From: an uncultured Selenomonadaceae bacterium
Lineage (GTDB): Bacteria; Bacillota; Negativicutes; Selenomonadales; Selenomonadaceae
Reading direction: 5' to 3'
Assembly (NCBI GenBank): GCA_905236595.1
Contig: CAJORE010000304.1
Span: 1-7,307, forward strand
DNA: 7,307 bases
The notes beneath the pieces were generated by a model. It saw nothing but the letters and a program-made list of their open reading frames with translations. It was not told where the DNA came from and made no database searches. Below are positions 1 through 5,639 of the stretch, one piece after another; within the stretch, counting starts at the first letter, position 1, and each line of letters begins with the position of its first letter. Position numbers and translations under genes: made by a program.

Positions 1-100
1 CACCACTACGCTTCGTCGTCATTCCTTGTCTGCCGAAAAAATCCCTCGGCAATGGCACGAACTCATTTATGCAGCGTTTCCTTAGGAAATCCTTGCCGAA
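1..100. repeat. Non-coding left edge, possible intergenic repeat
   Basis: No credible gene lies in this stretch. It holds several short symmetric elements: a 6-bp inverted repeat TGCCGA/TCGGCA at 31-36 and 46-51, and a palindrome TTTCCT-T-AGGAAA at 77-89. An imperfect direct echo of CCTTG..CCGAA..AAAATCC occurs at 24-44 and 91-109. Such short symmetric, non-coding blocks just outside an operon terminator are typical of dispersed intergenic repeats or remnants of small non-autonomous elements. That reading is inference; a single copy in one window cannot prove repetition, and the left end is cut by the window. Confidence 0.3.
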
Positions 101-102
101 TA

Positions 103-131
103 AAAATCCGCCCCGGACGCGGGCGGATTTT
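103..131 (-). terminator. Rho-independent terminator of the hypA-hypB-hup unit
   Basis: A perfect 11-bp stem (103-113 pairing with 121-131) closes a 7-base loop. Read on the minus strand, the GC-rich half of the stem is followed by a run of five T (ATTTTTA), the classic intrinsic terminator form. It begins about 48 bases after the HU stop codon. The opposite arm also ends in a run of T on the plus strand, so the hairpin may work in both directions. Confidence 0.85.
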
Positions 132-179
132 ATCGAAAGGCGCTTAAGATCCCTCGGGAACAGCTCAAACACGGGAAAA

Positions 180-491
180 TTAAAATTTGATATTGGACTT
201 AAACGCAAAAGAATCGCTGGCCGGTATGTCAATTTCCTTTTGCGTCTGGGGATTGTGTCCTTTGCGAGCATTTCTGTGGGTCGTCTTAAAAGTGCCAAAA
301 CCGATGAGGCGGACTTCGTCGCCGCCGCGTACCGTCTCGACAATGGTCGGCAAAAGGGCGTTGATTACGGCGGTAACGTCTTTTTTGGTTACATCGGGAA
401 CTTCGGCGGCCACTTTGTCAATAAGGGCGCTTTTGCTGATAATCTCCTTCTCTTTTTTGGGGGGCTGTTTGGTTTTTTTTGCTGCTGCCAT
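180..491 (-). CDS. hup: HU family DNA-binding protein with lysine-rich N-terminal tail
   Basis: A small basic nucleoid protein of 103 residues. HU/IHF proteins dimerise, bind DNA with two beta-arms and bend it. The HU core starts around residue 18 (ISKSALIDKVAAEV) and includes the signature FGTF at 65-68. The DNA-binding arm, about 72-86, contains ARKGHNPQT, with Pro81 at the usual intercalating position. Ahead of the core is an extra tail of about 16 residues rich in Lys and Pro (KKTKQPPKKEKE), absent from canonical 90-residue HU. The C-terminus stops after FKSNIKF, a few residues earlier than usual. I chose the ATG at 489-491 because AGGAGA lies 8 bases upstream; an in-frame start at 548 would add 19 unrelated residues with no ribosome site. 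It is the last gene before the terminator, 66 bp after hypB. It could have its own promoter, but I see no strong one. Confidence 0.93.
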   Translation of the reverse strand: MAAAKKTKQPPKKEKEIISKSALIDKVAAEVPDVTKKDVTAVINALLPTIVETVRGGDEVRLIGFGTFKTTHRNARKGHNPQTQKEIDIPASDSFAFKSNIKF

Positions 492-506
492 TGCACATTC
501 TCCTCT

Positions 507-521
507 CGAGTGGTTCACTCG
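507..521 (-). promoter_or_regulatory. Small hairpin immediately 5' of the hup ribosome binding site
   Basis: In the hypB-hup spacer a perfect inverted repeat CGAGTG/CACTCG with a 3-base loop sits directly against the AGAGGAG ribosome site (501-507) on the minus-strand transcript. In RNA it could form a 6-bp stem abutting the site, which may influence translation of hup or act as a processing point. The structure is seen in the sequence; a function is speculative, and it has no T-run so it is not a terminator. Confidence 0.3.
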
Positions 522-557
522 CAATTCTTCGGCGTAGCAATTCGCCATATAGCCGAC

Positions 558-1244
558 TTATTCCTGCCGTGCGGAAAAATTTTCGCTGACCTTTCGATAA
601 TTTTCTTCTATCCACATACACCATGCCTCTATGCCGTCATCTTTTTCGACTGCCGTACAGCTTGCACCGAAAATGTTTATGCCGGGATTCAGCACGGCAA
701 TATCATGTTCGGCGGCGGCGCGATCAAAATTAACGTACGGCAAAAGATCGGTTTTGTTTATGACAGCCGCCGCCGCTTCCTTAAACATCAACGGATATTT
801 CATCGGCTTATCCTCGCCCTCGGTCACGGAAAGAACCACCGCCTTGGCAGTTTCGCCCAAATTAAACTCGGCGGGACAAACCAAGTTGCCGACATTTTCG
901 ATGATTATCACGTCAAGATTATCCGTATCCATTTTGCCCAAGGCTTTCCGTATCATGGCCGCATTAAGGTGACAGCCGCCCGCCGTGTTGATTTGCACCA
1001 CCGGAGCGCCGTGTTTTTCGATTCGCGCCGCGTCCTTGGCAGTAAAAAGATCCCCCTCAATGACGCCGATCCGCAGTTTGTCGGCAAGCAGTTCGAGTGT
1101 TCGCTCCAAAAGCGTCGTCTTGCCGGATCCGGGCGAGCCCATGATATTGAGGACGAAAATTTTTTTGGCGGCAAAAAAGGCGGCGTTCTCACTCGCCACC
1201 GTATCATTTTCGCCCAATATGTCCTTCATGACTTCGATTTCCAT
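558..1244 (-). CDS. hypB: Hydrogenase nickel incorporation GTPase HypB
   Basis: A SIMIBI-class GTPase that, with HypA, delivers nickel to the large subunit of [NiFe]-hydrogenases in the cytoplasm. It has 228 residues, near the family norm. Visible motifs are the P-loop GSPGSGKT at 36-43, EGD at 63-65, GGCHL at 89-93, ENVGNLVCP at 116-124, and the guanine-specificity motif NKTD at 163-166. Cys91, His92 and Cys123 match the conserved metal site of the G-domain that binds nickel or zinc at the dimer interface. The N-terminus has neither the Cys-rich nickel motif of the E. coli protein nor the His-rich stretch of rhizobial HypB, so nickel handling should rely on the G-domain site. The start ATG at 1242-1244 follows the hypA stop with no gap, and GGAGG inside the end of hypA serves as ribosome site, indicating coupled translation. 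Confidence 0.97.
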   Translation of the reverse strand: MEIEVMKDILGENDTVASENAAFFAAKKIFVLNIMGSPGSGKTTLLERTLELLADKLRIGVIEGDLFTAKDAARIEKHGAPVVQINTAGGCHLNAAMIRKALGKMDTDNLDVIIIENVGNLVCPAEFNLGETAKAVVLSVTEGEDKPMKYPLMFKEAAAAVINKTDLLPYVNFDRAAAEHDIAVLNPGINIFGASCTAVEKDDGIEAWCMWIEENYRKVSENFSARQE

Positions 1245-1583
1245 CTAATCCGCCTCCACATAAGCCACCTGCATTTCCCGGCCGGAAATTATTTTCAGCA
1301 CACCGCCACATTCCGGACAAAAAAAATTATACTCCGACAAATGTGTTTGTCTGCCGCACCGATCGCAACGGGCAACAAGAGGTTTGCGCTCAATGACAAG
1401 CTGCGCCCCGTCGGCCAAGGTGCCTTTGGCCAGGAAACGAAAGGCAAATTCAAGGGCTTCGGTCTCAACGCCGCTCATTTGGCCGATGATAAGCCCGACT
1501 TCGGTAATGCGCGCCGCGTTGTTGTTTGCGGCGGCATCGGTTGCGATACGCAAAATGCCCTCGGCAAGTGCCGTTTCGTGCAT
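1245..1583 (-). CDS. hypA: Hydrogenase maturation nickel metallochaperone HypA
   Basis: A small nickel- and zinc-binding protein of 112 residues, the normal length, which partners HypB in loading nickel into [NiFe]-hydrogenase. The start is fixed by the universal N-terminus Met-His-Glu, whose His2 is part of the nickel site. The frame stays open upstream to 1724, but those 47 extra codons lack family similarity, and the ATG at 1581-1583 has AAAGGAAG six bases ahead. The structural zinc site is clear: CDRC at 73-76 and CPEC at 89-92. Gly34-Gln35 (IIGQMSGVE) matches the conserved core strand. It is the first gene of the minus-strand unit; a candidate promoter lies at 1696-1724, giving a leader of about 105 bases. 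The same protein family also serves urease in some bacteria, but no urease gene is in view. Confidence 0.97.
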   Translation of the reverse strand: MHETALAEGILRIATDAAANNNAARITEVGLIIGQMSGVETEALEFAFRFLAKGTLADGAQLVIERKPLVARCDRCGRQTHLSEYNFFCPECGGVLKIISGREMQVAYVEAD

Positions 1584-1611
1584 TTGGTGCTTCCTTTCTG
1601 TCGTCGGCAAT

Positions 1612-1639
1612 TTGCGCAACGACGAAAATATTGTATAAT
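1612..1639 (+). promoter_or_regulatory. Candidate sigma-A promoter for the AI-2E/deoR/LtaS-like operon
   Basis: A consensus -10 TATAAT lies at 1634-1639, with a weak -35 TTGCGC at 1612-1617 and a 16-bp spacer. Transcription would start near 1646, giving a leader of about 79 bases before the ATG at 1725. The -35 lies in the 8-bp palindrome TTGCGCAA (1612-1619), which might double as a protein-binding site. This is the only perfect -10 I found upstream of the plus-strand operon. The promoter sits inside the predicted hypA leader. Confidence 0.55.
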
Positions 1640-1695
1640 GGCTCTTGCACGTTCGTTCGCCGATTTTCCGCAAACCCGCGACAAGTGCCAAGCTC

Positions 1696-1724
1696 ATTGT
1701 ATCACGGAGGAAATTCTTTCGCAA
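1696..1724 (-). promoter_or_regulatory. Candidate sigma-A promoter for hypA-hypB(-hup)
   Basis: Read on the minus strand, TTGCGA (1719-1724) and TACAAT (1696-1701) are separated by exactly 17 bp. The -10 is preceded by TG one base upstream, giving an extended -10. The expected start is near 1689, about 105 bases before the hypA ATG. The element overlaps the ribosome binding site of the divergent AI-2E gene (GGAGG at 1706-1710), and its -35 ends at the base before that gene's ATG. Confidence 0.5.
1706..1710 (+). promoter_or_regulatory. Ribosome binding site of the AI-2E family gene, long spacing
   Basis: GGAGG lies 14 bases before the ATG at 1725, longer than the usual 5-9. No closer in-frame ATG, GTG or TTG exists between them; an ATT codon at 1713 is the only rare-start alternative. 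The protein start at 1725 (MYLKNYRTS) is nonetheless where family members begin, just ahead of the first membrane segment. Confidence 0.5.
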
Positions 1725-2777
1725 ATGTATCTTAAGAATTATCGCACGTCGATTTTACTGGCGGCGGCATTTTCTTTTTTGTTATCGGCATTCTGGTTTT
1801 TTCAGTCCGTGGCGTTTATCATTTTCCTGTCCTTGCTGTTGCAACTGTTATTGGAACCATTCGTCACCTACGCCGTAAAGCACCGAATATCGCGAACATT
1901 GGCCGCCGCATTGGCCGTTATGACCTTTGCCGCGTTTACCCTCGTAAGCCTGACCGTTATAAGCGGGACACTTATTCCGACGTTCACCGCATTTGCGGAG
2001 GATTTCCCGCGATTGGTCGGCAAATTGCAACAACTGCCTTTTCTGCCCGGCGACTCCCCTCTTTTGACGCAGGAGTTTTCGGATCTGTGGAATGAAATTG
2101 TCACCTACGGCGTCACGGCGGTGCGTTCGTCGTTGTCCATCATCGTCGGCGTATTCAACAAATTCATTGATGTGGTGGTCATTTTATTCGTCACCTTCTA
2201 TCTGTTAAAGGACGGCGAAGAAATTGCCGCTTGGTTGGCCAAGCTTTTTCCGTCGGACGATTACGACCGGGTGCGCCAACTCTTCGATCGAATTTTGGCA
2301 TCGCTGTCCGTGTATGTACGCAGCCAGCTCATCATCTGCACGATAACCGGCTCGGTGGTGTTCATCTACTTCACGTTACGGGATTTGCCGTATGCATCGG
2401 TGTTTGCCGTCGTCTCCGGCATCGCCGAATTTATCCCCGTCTTGGGGCCGACGGTGGCCTCGGCCTTCGGAACAATGCTCACCGCCACGCGCTCACCCTT
2501 CATCGCCCTGCAAACATTGGGCTTTTACCTCGTCTTGACACAAATAAACCACAACATAGTTTACCCGACCCTCATCGGCAAAAATTTGCATCTGCACCCC
2601 GTCGCCGTCATTTTGGGCATCGTCTTCGGCGGCGAAGTGCTTGGCGCGGCGGGAATGTTCCTGGCTGTCCCCATCATCGCCGTCGTCAAAATCGTCGTTG
2701 AGGACATAAACAAAAACCGAATAAACCTGTTGCGTAAAAAAGCGGAGTCACGTTGGCTGTATATGCGGAGGAACTGA
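1725..2777 (+). CDS. AI-2E family transporter (TqsA/YdiK/PerM-type membrane protein)
   Basis: A polytopic inner-membrane protein of 350 residues, the normal length for this family (PF01594). Hydrophobic segments are seen at about 8-45 (two passes), 58-85, 136-161, 200-218, 222-256, 258-280 and 291-326. Family signatures are FYLLKDGEE at 158-166, IPVLGPTV at 237-244, the NHNIVYPTLIG segment at 275-285, LHPVAVILG at 290-298, and GAAGMFLAVP at 307-316. Members have been linked to AI-2 export, ion/proton antiport or unknown transport, so no substrate can be assigned here. The frame remains open for 552 codons upstream of the ATG, but that part is the antisense of hypA, hypB and hup and is not protein. 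It is the first gene of an operon, one base before the DeoR-type gene, with which it is presumably co-transcribed. Confidence 0.92.
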   Translation: MYLKNYRTSILLAAAFSFLLSAFWFFQSVAFIIFLSLLLQLLLEPFVTYAVKHRISRTLAAALAVMTFAAFTLVSLTVISGTLIPTFTAFAEDFPRLVGKLQQLPFLPGDSPLLTQEFSDLWNEIVTYGVTAVRSSLSIIVGVFNKFIDVVVILFVTFYLLKDGEEIAAWLAKLFPSDDYDRVRQLFDRILASLSVYVRSQLIICTITGSVVFIYFTLRDLPYASVFAVVSGIAEFIPVLGPTVASAFGTMLTATRSPFIALQTLGFYLVLTQINHNIVYPTLIGKNLHLHPVAVILGIVFGGEVLGAAGMFLAVPIIAVVKIVVEDINKNRINLLRKKAESRWLYMRRN

Positions 2778-2778
2778 T

Positions 2779-3576
2779 ATGCTACAAAAGGAAAGACGTC
2801 TGCAAATAGTATCAATGCTTCAAGCAAACGGCGTCGTTCGCTTGAAGGATTTGCGCGAACAGTTTGCCGTGTCCGATGACAGCATCCGCAAAGATCTTGA
2901 CGTTTTGGAAGAACAGGGATTGCTGGAGCGGACATACGGCGGCGCCGTCGCCAAAAAAGATGCGCTGTGTATGCTAAGCGCCACGCTGAAGAAAGGCAAG
3001 GACGTTTCGGCGAAACGACAGCTTGCCTTGGCGGCGGCAAATATCATCGGGGCGCAGGACATGGTATTTTTGGACGTATCAACCTCCAATTTGGCCATCG
3101 CCGAACTGTTGGCCAAAAGCGATCGCGAACTCACCGTCGCCACGAACATGATTGACATTTTGGCGGTTCTCGCCAAAAATCCCCGCCTGCGGGTAATCTT
3201 TGCCGGCGGCGTTTTGAACAAACGTCGCGACGGCTTTTGGGGGCCTATGACCGCCGATTTTATCGCCAAATTAAAACCGGATATTGCCTTTGTGGGCGCG
3301 GTAAGCGTATCGGTCGCCAAAAACAGCGTCGCAACCTACGACGTGGAGGACGGTTTGTCCAAGGCGGCCATTATAAAGTTGGCCAAGCGTGCCTACGTCG
3401 TCGCGACAACGGAAAAATTAAACGGCAGCGAAGGCAATTACAATTATGCCGCGCTGACCGATTTTACGGGAATTGTAACCGATGCCGCACCCTCCGCCGC
3501 ATTTGATCGGGCGGCGCGGCAAATGGGCGTCTCCCTACTGTTCCCGCAAGTCGAAGGTGCTGATAACGAATCGTGA
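2779..3576 (+). CDS. DeoR/GlpR family transcriptional regulator
   Basis: A cytoplasmic repressor of 265 residues, close to the usual 250-260. The N-terminal winged helix-turn-helix spans about 4-58, with the recognition region VSDDSIRKDLDVLEEQGLL and the canonical wing ERTYGGAV. The C-terminal DeoR sensor domain (about 77-235) normally binds a phosphorylated sugar or similar metabolite. It is recognisable from FLDVSTSN at 97-104, ATNMIDI at 121-127, GGVLN at 143-147, GFWGP at 152-156 and FVGAVSVS at 171-178. The family motif near 210, usually D-x-S-K, reads TTEK here, and the usual Gly in the first sensor loop is missing, so the ligand may differ from that of sugar-phosphate sensors. The start ATG has GGAGG seven bases upstream inside the end of the AI-2E gene. 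By position it probably regulates this operon, but no operator was identified. Confidence 0.93.
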   Translation: MLQKERRLQIVSMLQANGVVRLKDLREQFAVSDDSIRKDLDVLEEQGLLERTYGGAVAKKDALCMLSATLKKGKDVSAKRQLALAAANIIGAQDMVFLDVSTSNLAIAELLAKSDRELTVATNMIDILAVLAKNPRLRVIFAGGVLNKRRDGFWGPMTADFIAKLKPDIAFVGAVSVSVAKNSVATYDVEDGLSKAAIIKLAKRAYVVATTEKLNGSEGNYNYAALTDFTGIVTDAAPSAAFDRAARQMGVSLLFPQVEGADNES

Positions 3577-5639
3577 CAAACCGAAAATTTTCCGCTCCGT
3601 ACCGCCCGACGACCAAATACGCCGCCCAAGCCGCCCGCCGATTCATCGCGGCGACGGATGTGTTTTGCAAAACAGCCTTGTTTTATTGGCTCTTATTGGC
3701 CGTGTTGCGCCTTTTGTTTGTCGTAAGCCTGCGGGAATACCTGACGACTTTGGAGCCTCACCAATTTACAGCGGCCTTTGTTACGGGCGGGCGGCTGTCT
3801 TGGCAAACGGCTTGCTATTGCGCGGCAGTCGGTTTTGCGCCGCTTTTTTTGTCCTTTTATAACACTTCGGCGGCCAAAATCGCCGCGGCGGTAAACGGCG
3901 CCGTCATATTTTGCCTGCTGACGCTCTTTGCCGCGAGCATACCCTACTACGAAGCATTTAACGGCGGATTCAACCAAATGATTTTCGTCGGCGCCAACGA
4001 AGATTCGTGGGCGTTATTGGTGACTTGCGCCAAGGATTACGGACTTGTTTGGCGGTTGACGCTTACGACGGCGGCCACGATTCTTTCGTGGCGGTTGCTC
4101 CGAAAATTCATCACCCGTAATTTTGCATTCTTCACCGCGACGAGCCAAAAATTGCACCATTGGACGGCACCGATAAACAATTCCCTTCGCCGAATTATTT
4201 TGCCCGGCGCATTTTTTTTGCGTGCCGCCCTGTTATACGGCGCGGTAACCCTCGCGCAATACGGCGGAGCGTGGGGCTGGGAAACGGAAATCACTTGGGA
4301 AAATGCCGGCGTGACAAAGGACGCTCTCTTAAACGAATCCGTTACCGACGGCGCTCAGGCTCTTTACCGCGCCGCCGAACTCAACCGCCGTTACCTTGCG
4401 GGGACGGGTCTAAACTATACCGCCGACGATGTCCGTCTGTCAGCGGCGGCACTGTCGGGCAAAGCGCCCGTCTACGACAATTTGCGTCAATATCTGACAA
4501 AATACGTTGCCGCCAATGACAATTATGTCGGCAAACCGCAACACATTTTTTTGATTTTGGCGGAAAGTTACGCCAACTGGCCGTTATTGCCAAAATATGA
4601 ACAACTGCACATTGCCGACGGCGTAAAACAAATTATTGCCGCCGACAACACCGCCTATTGTCCGCTGGTTTTGCCCAACGGCATAAGCACCGTATCGGCG
4701 GTGACGGGCATCGTGACCGGCCTGGCCGACGCCAACCTATACCTTACAAGCAATCCGCAAAAATTTACGGCGCCCTTTGCCACGGCGGCGGCGCCGCTCA
4801 TGGCCGAATTGGGCTTTCATACAAACTTCTGGTACGCCGGCCCCGCTTCATGGGAAAACATCAAGGATTTTGTTTTGGCGGAGGGCTTTGATGATTTTTA
4901 CGGGCGCGGTGATATGGGCGACGGCGAAGGAAGCGTGTGGGGAATCAACGACGAATATCTTTTCCGCAAAATTCTGCGCCATACGACGGAAAATCCCGCA
5001 CCAAGCTTTAACGTCATTTTGACCGCCGCCAATCATTCACCCTACGAAGTCGATTTGAAAACCCGGGGGTTCCCCGCCGAGAAAGTTCGGGCGGCGTTAC
5101 CCGCCTCCCGCCGAAACGACGAAACTCTGCTGAGGCAACTGGGGCATTTTTGGTATGCGGATCGGCAAATCCAAACATTTGTGACGAGTATGCGCGAACA
5201 ATACCCCGACAGCCTATTTGTCATCGTCGGCGATCACGCCAATCGTTACCATGTGAGCAAAACACCCGATCTTTACGAACAGTATTGCGTCCCCTGCATC
5301 ATTACGGGCGGCCTTGGCGTAACACGCGACTTGCTCCCCGCCGACGCCGTCGGCAGCCATATCGACATCATGCCGACCATAACGGAATTAGTCGCACCGC
5401 CGGGTTTTGCCTATATATCCTTGGGCGAATCTCTCGTAACCAACAAACGGGCGGTGAACTATTTGCTCTGCGCCGAAAAAAATGCCATAAGTTCGGCCGC
5501 CGACCTGCAAGCAGCGCAAAATCTTGACGGCGAACCGGCCGCAATAAAAAACGCGGCGGCAATGCGTGATTACATTGCCGCCGTGCGCGGAATATCTTTT
5601 TATTTGGCGCGTTACGGCGAAAATCTCAGTTCACGTTAA
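3573..5639 (+). CDS. LTA synthase family (sulfatase-fold) membrane phosphotransferase
   Basis: A membrane enzyme of 688 residues. About five transmembrane segments (roughly 34-55, 76-96, 102-124, 158-178, 208-230) precede a large extracytoplasmic alkaline-phosphatase/sulfatase-fold domain (about 322-625). Catalytic-type residues can be read: Glu331 in LILAES; Thr373 in NGISTVS, the likely nucleophile that carries phosphoglycerol or a similar group; WGINDE at 456-461; His488 in ANHSP; Asp554-His555 in VGDHANRYH; and HIDIMPT at 596-602. LtaS itself polymerises glycerol phosphate from phosphatidylglycerol; relatives such as MdoB/OpgB transfer phosphoglycerol to glycans. Which reaction applies here cannot be told. 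The start is GTG, overlapping the deoR stop by four bases (GTGA) with only a weak, distant GAAGG, so translation is probably coupled. The 60-residue C-terminal tail after the domain has no recognised motif. The 3' end overlaps the convergent pyrophosphatase gene. Confidence 0.9.
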   Translation: MTNRKFSAPYRPTTKYAAQAARRFIAATDVFCKTALFYWLLLAVLRLLFVVSLREYLTTLEPHQFTAAFVTGGRLSWQTACYCAAVGFAPLFLSFYNTSAAKIAAAVNGAVIFCLLTLFAASIPYYEAFNGGFNQMIFVGANEDSWALLVTCAKDYGLVWRLTLTTAATILSWRLLRKFITRNFAFFTATSQKLHHWTAPINNSLRRIILPGAFFLRAALLYGAVTLAQYGGAWGWETEITWENAGVTKDALLNESVTDGAQALYRAAELNRRYLAGTGLNYTADDVRLSAAALSGKAPVYDNLRQYLTKYVAANDNYVGKPQHIFLILAESYANWPLLPKYEQLHIADGVKQIIAADNTAYCPLVLPNGISTVSAVTGIVTGLADANLYLTSNPQKFTAPFATAAAPLMAELGFHTNFWYAGPASWENIKDFVLAEGFDDFYGRGDMGDGEGSVWGINDEYLFRKILRHTTENPAPSFNVILTAANHSPYEVDLKTRGFPAEKVRAALPASRRNDETLLRQLGHFWYADRQIQTFVTSMREQYPDSLFVIVGDHANRYHVSKTPDLYEQYCVPCIITGGLGVTRDLLPADAVGSHIDIMPTITELVAPPGFAYISLGESLVTNKRAVNYLLCAEKNAISSAADLQAAQNLDGEPAAIKNAAAMRDYIAAVRGISFYLARYGENLSSR

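Noticed and set aside
31..51. Hairpin TGCCGA/TCGGCA as a second terminator
   Set aside because: The stem is only 6 bp and no T-run follows it on either strand; the A/T tract lies in the loop.
1630..1635. Second minus-strand -10-like TACAAT in the divergent region
   Set aside because: No -35 at a suitable distance (GAACGA at 17 bp); it is mostly the complement of the plus-strand TATAAT region.
69..1724. Plus-strand open frame forming the first 552 codons of a 902-codon ORF
   Set aside because: It is the codon-aligned antisense of hup, hypB and hypA, which are unmistakable; its translation shows no known domain. Only the part from 1725 is real.
1245..1724. Longer 159-residue form of HypA
   Set aside because: HypA must begin Met-His-Glu, which is at 1583 with a good ribosome site; the extra 47 residues would cover the promoter region.
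2561..3040. 159-codon minus-strand open frame across the AI-2E/deoR junction
   Set aside because: Both underlying plus-strand genes are clear family members; the translation is basic, low-complexity and has no ribosome site.
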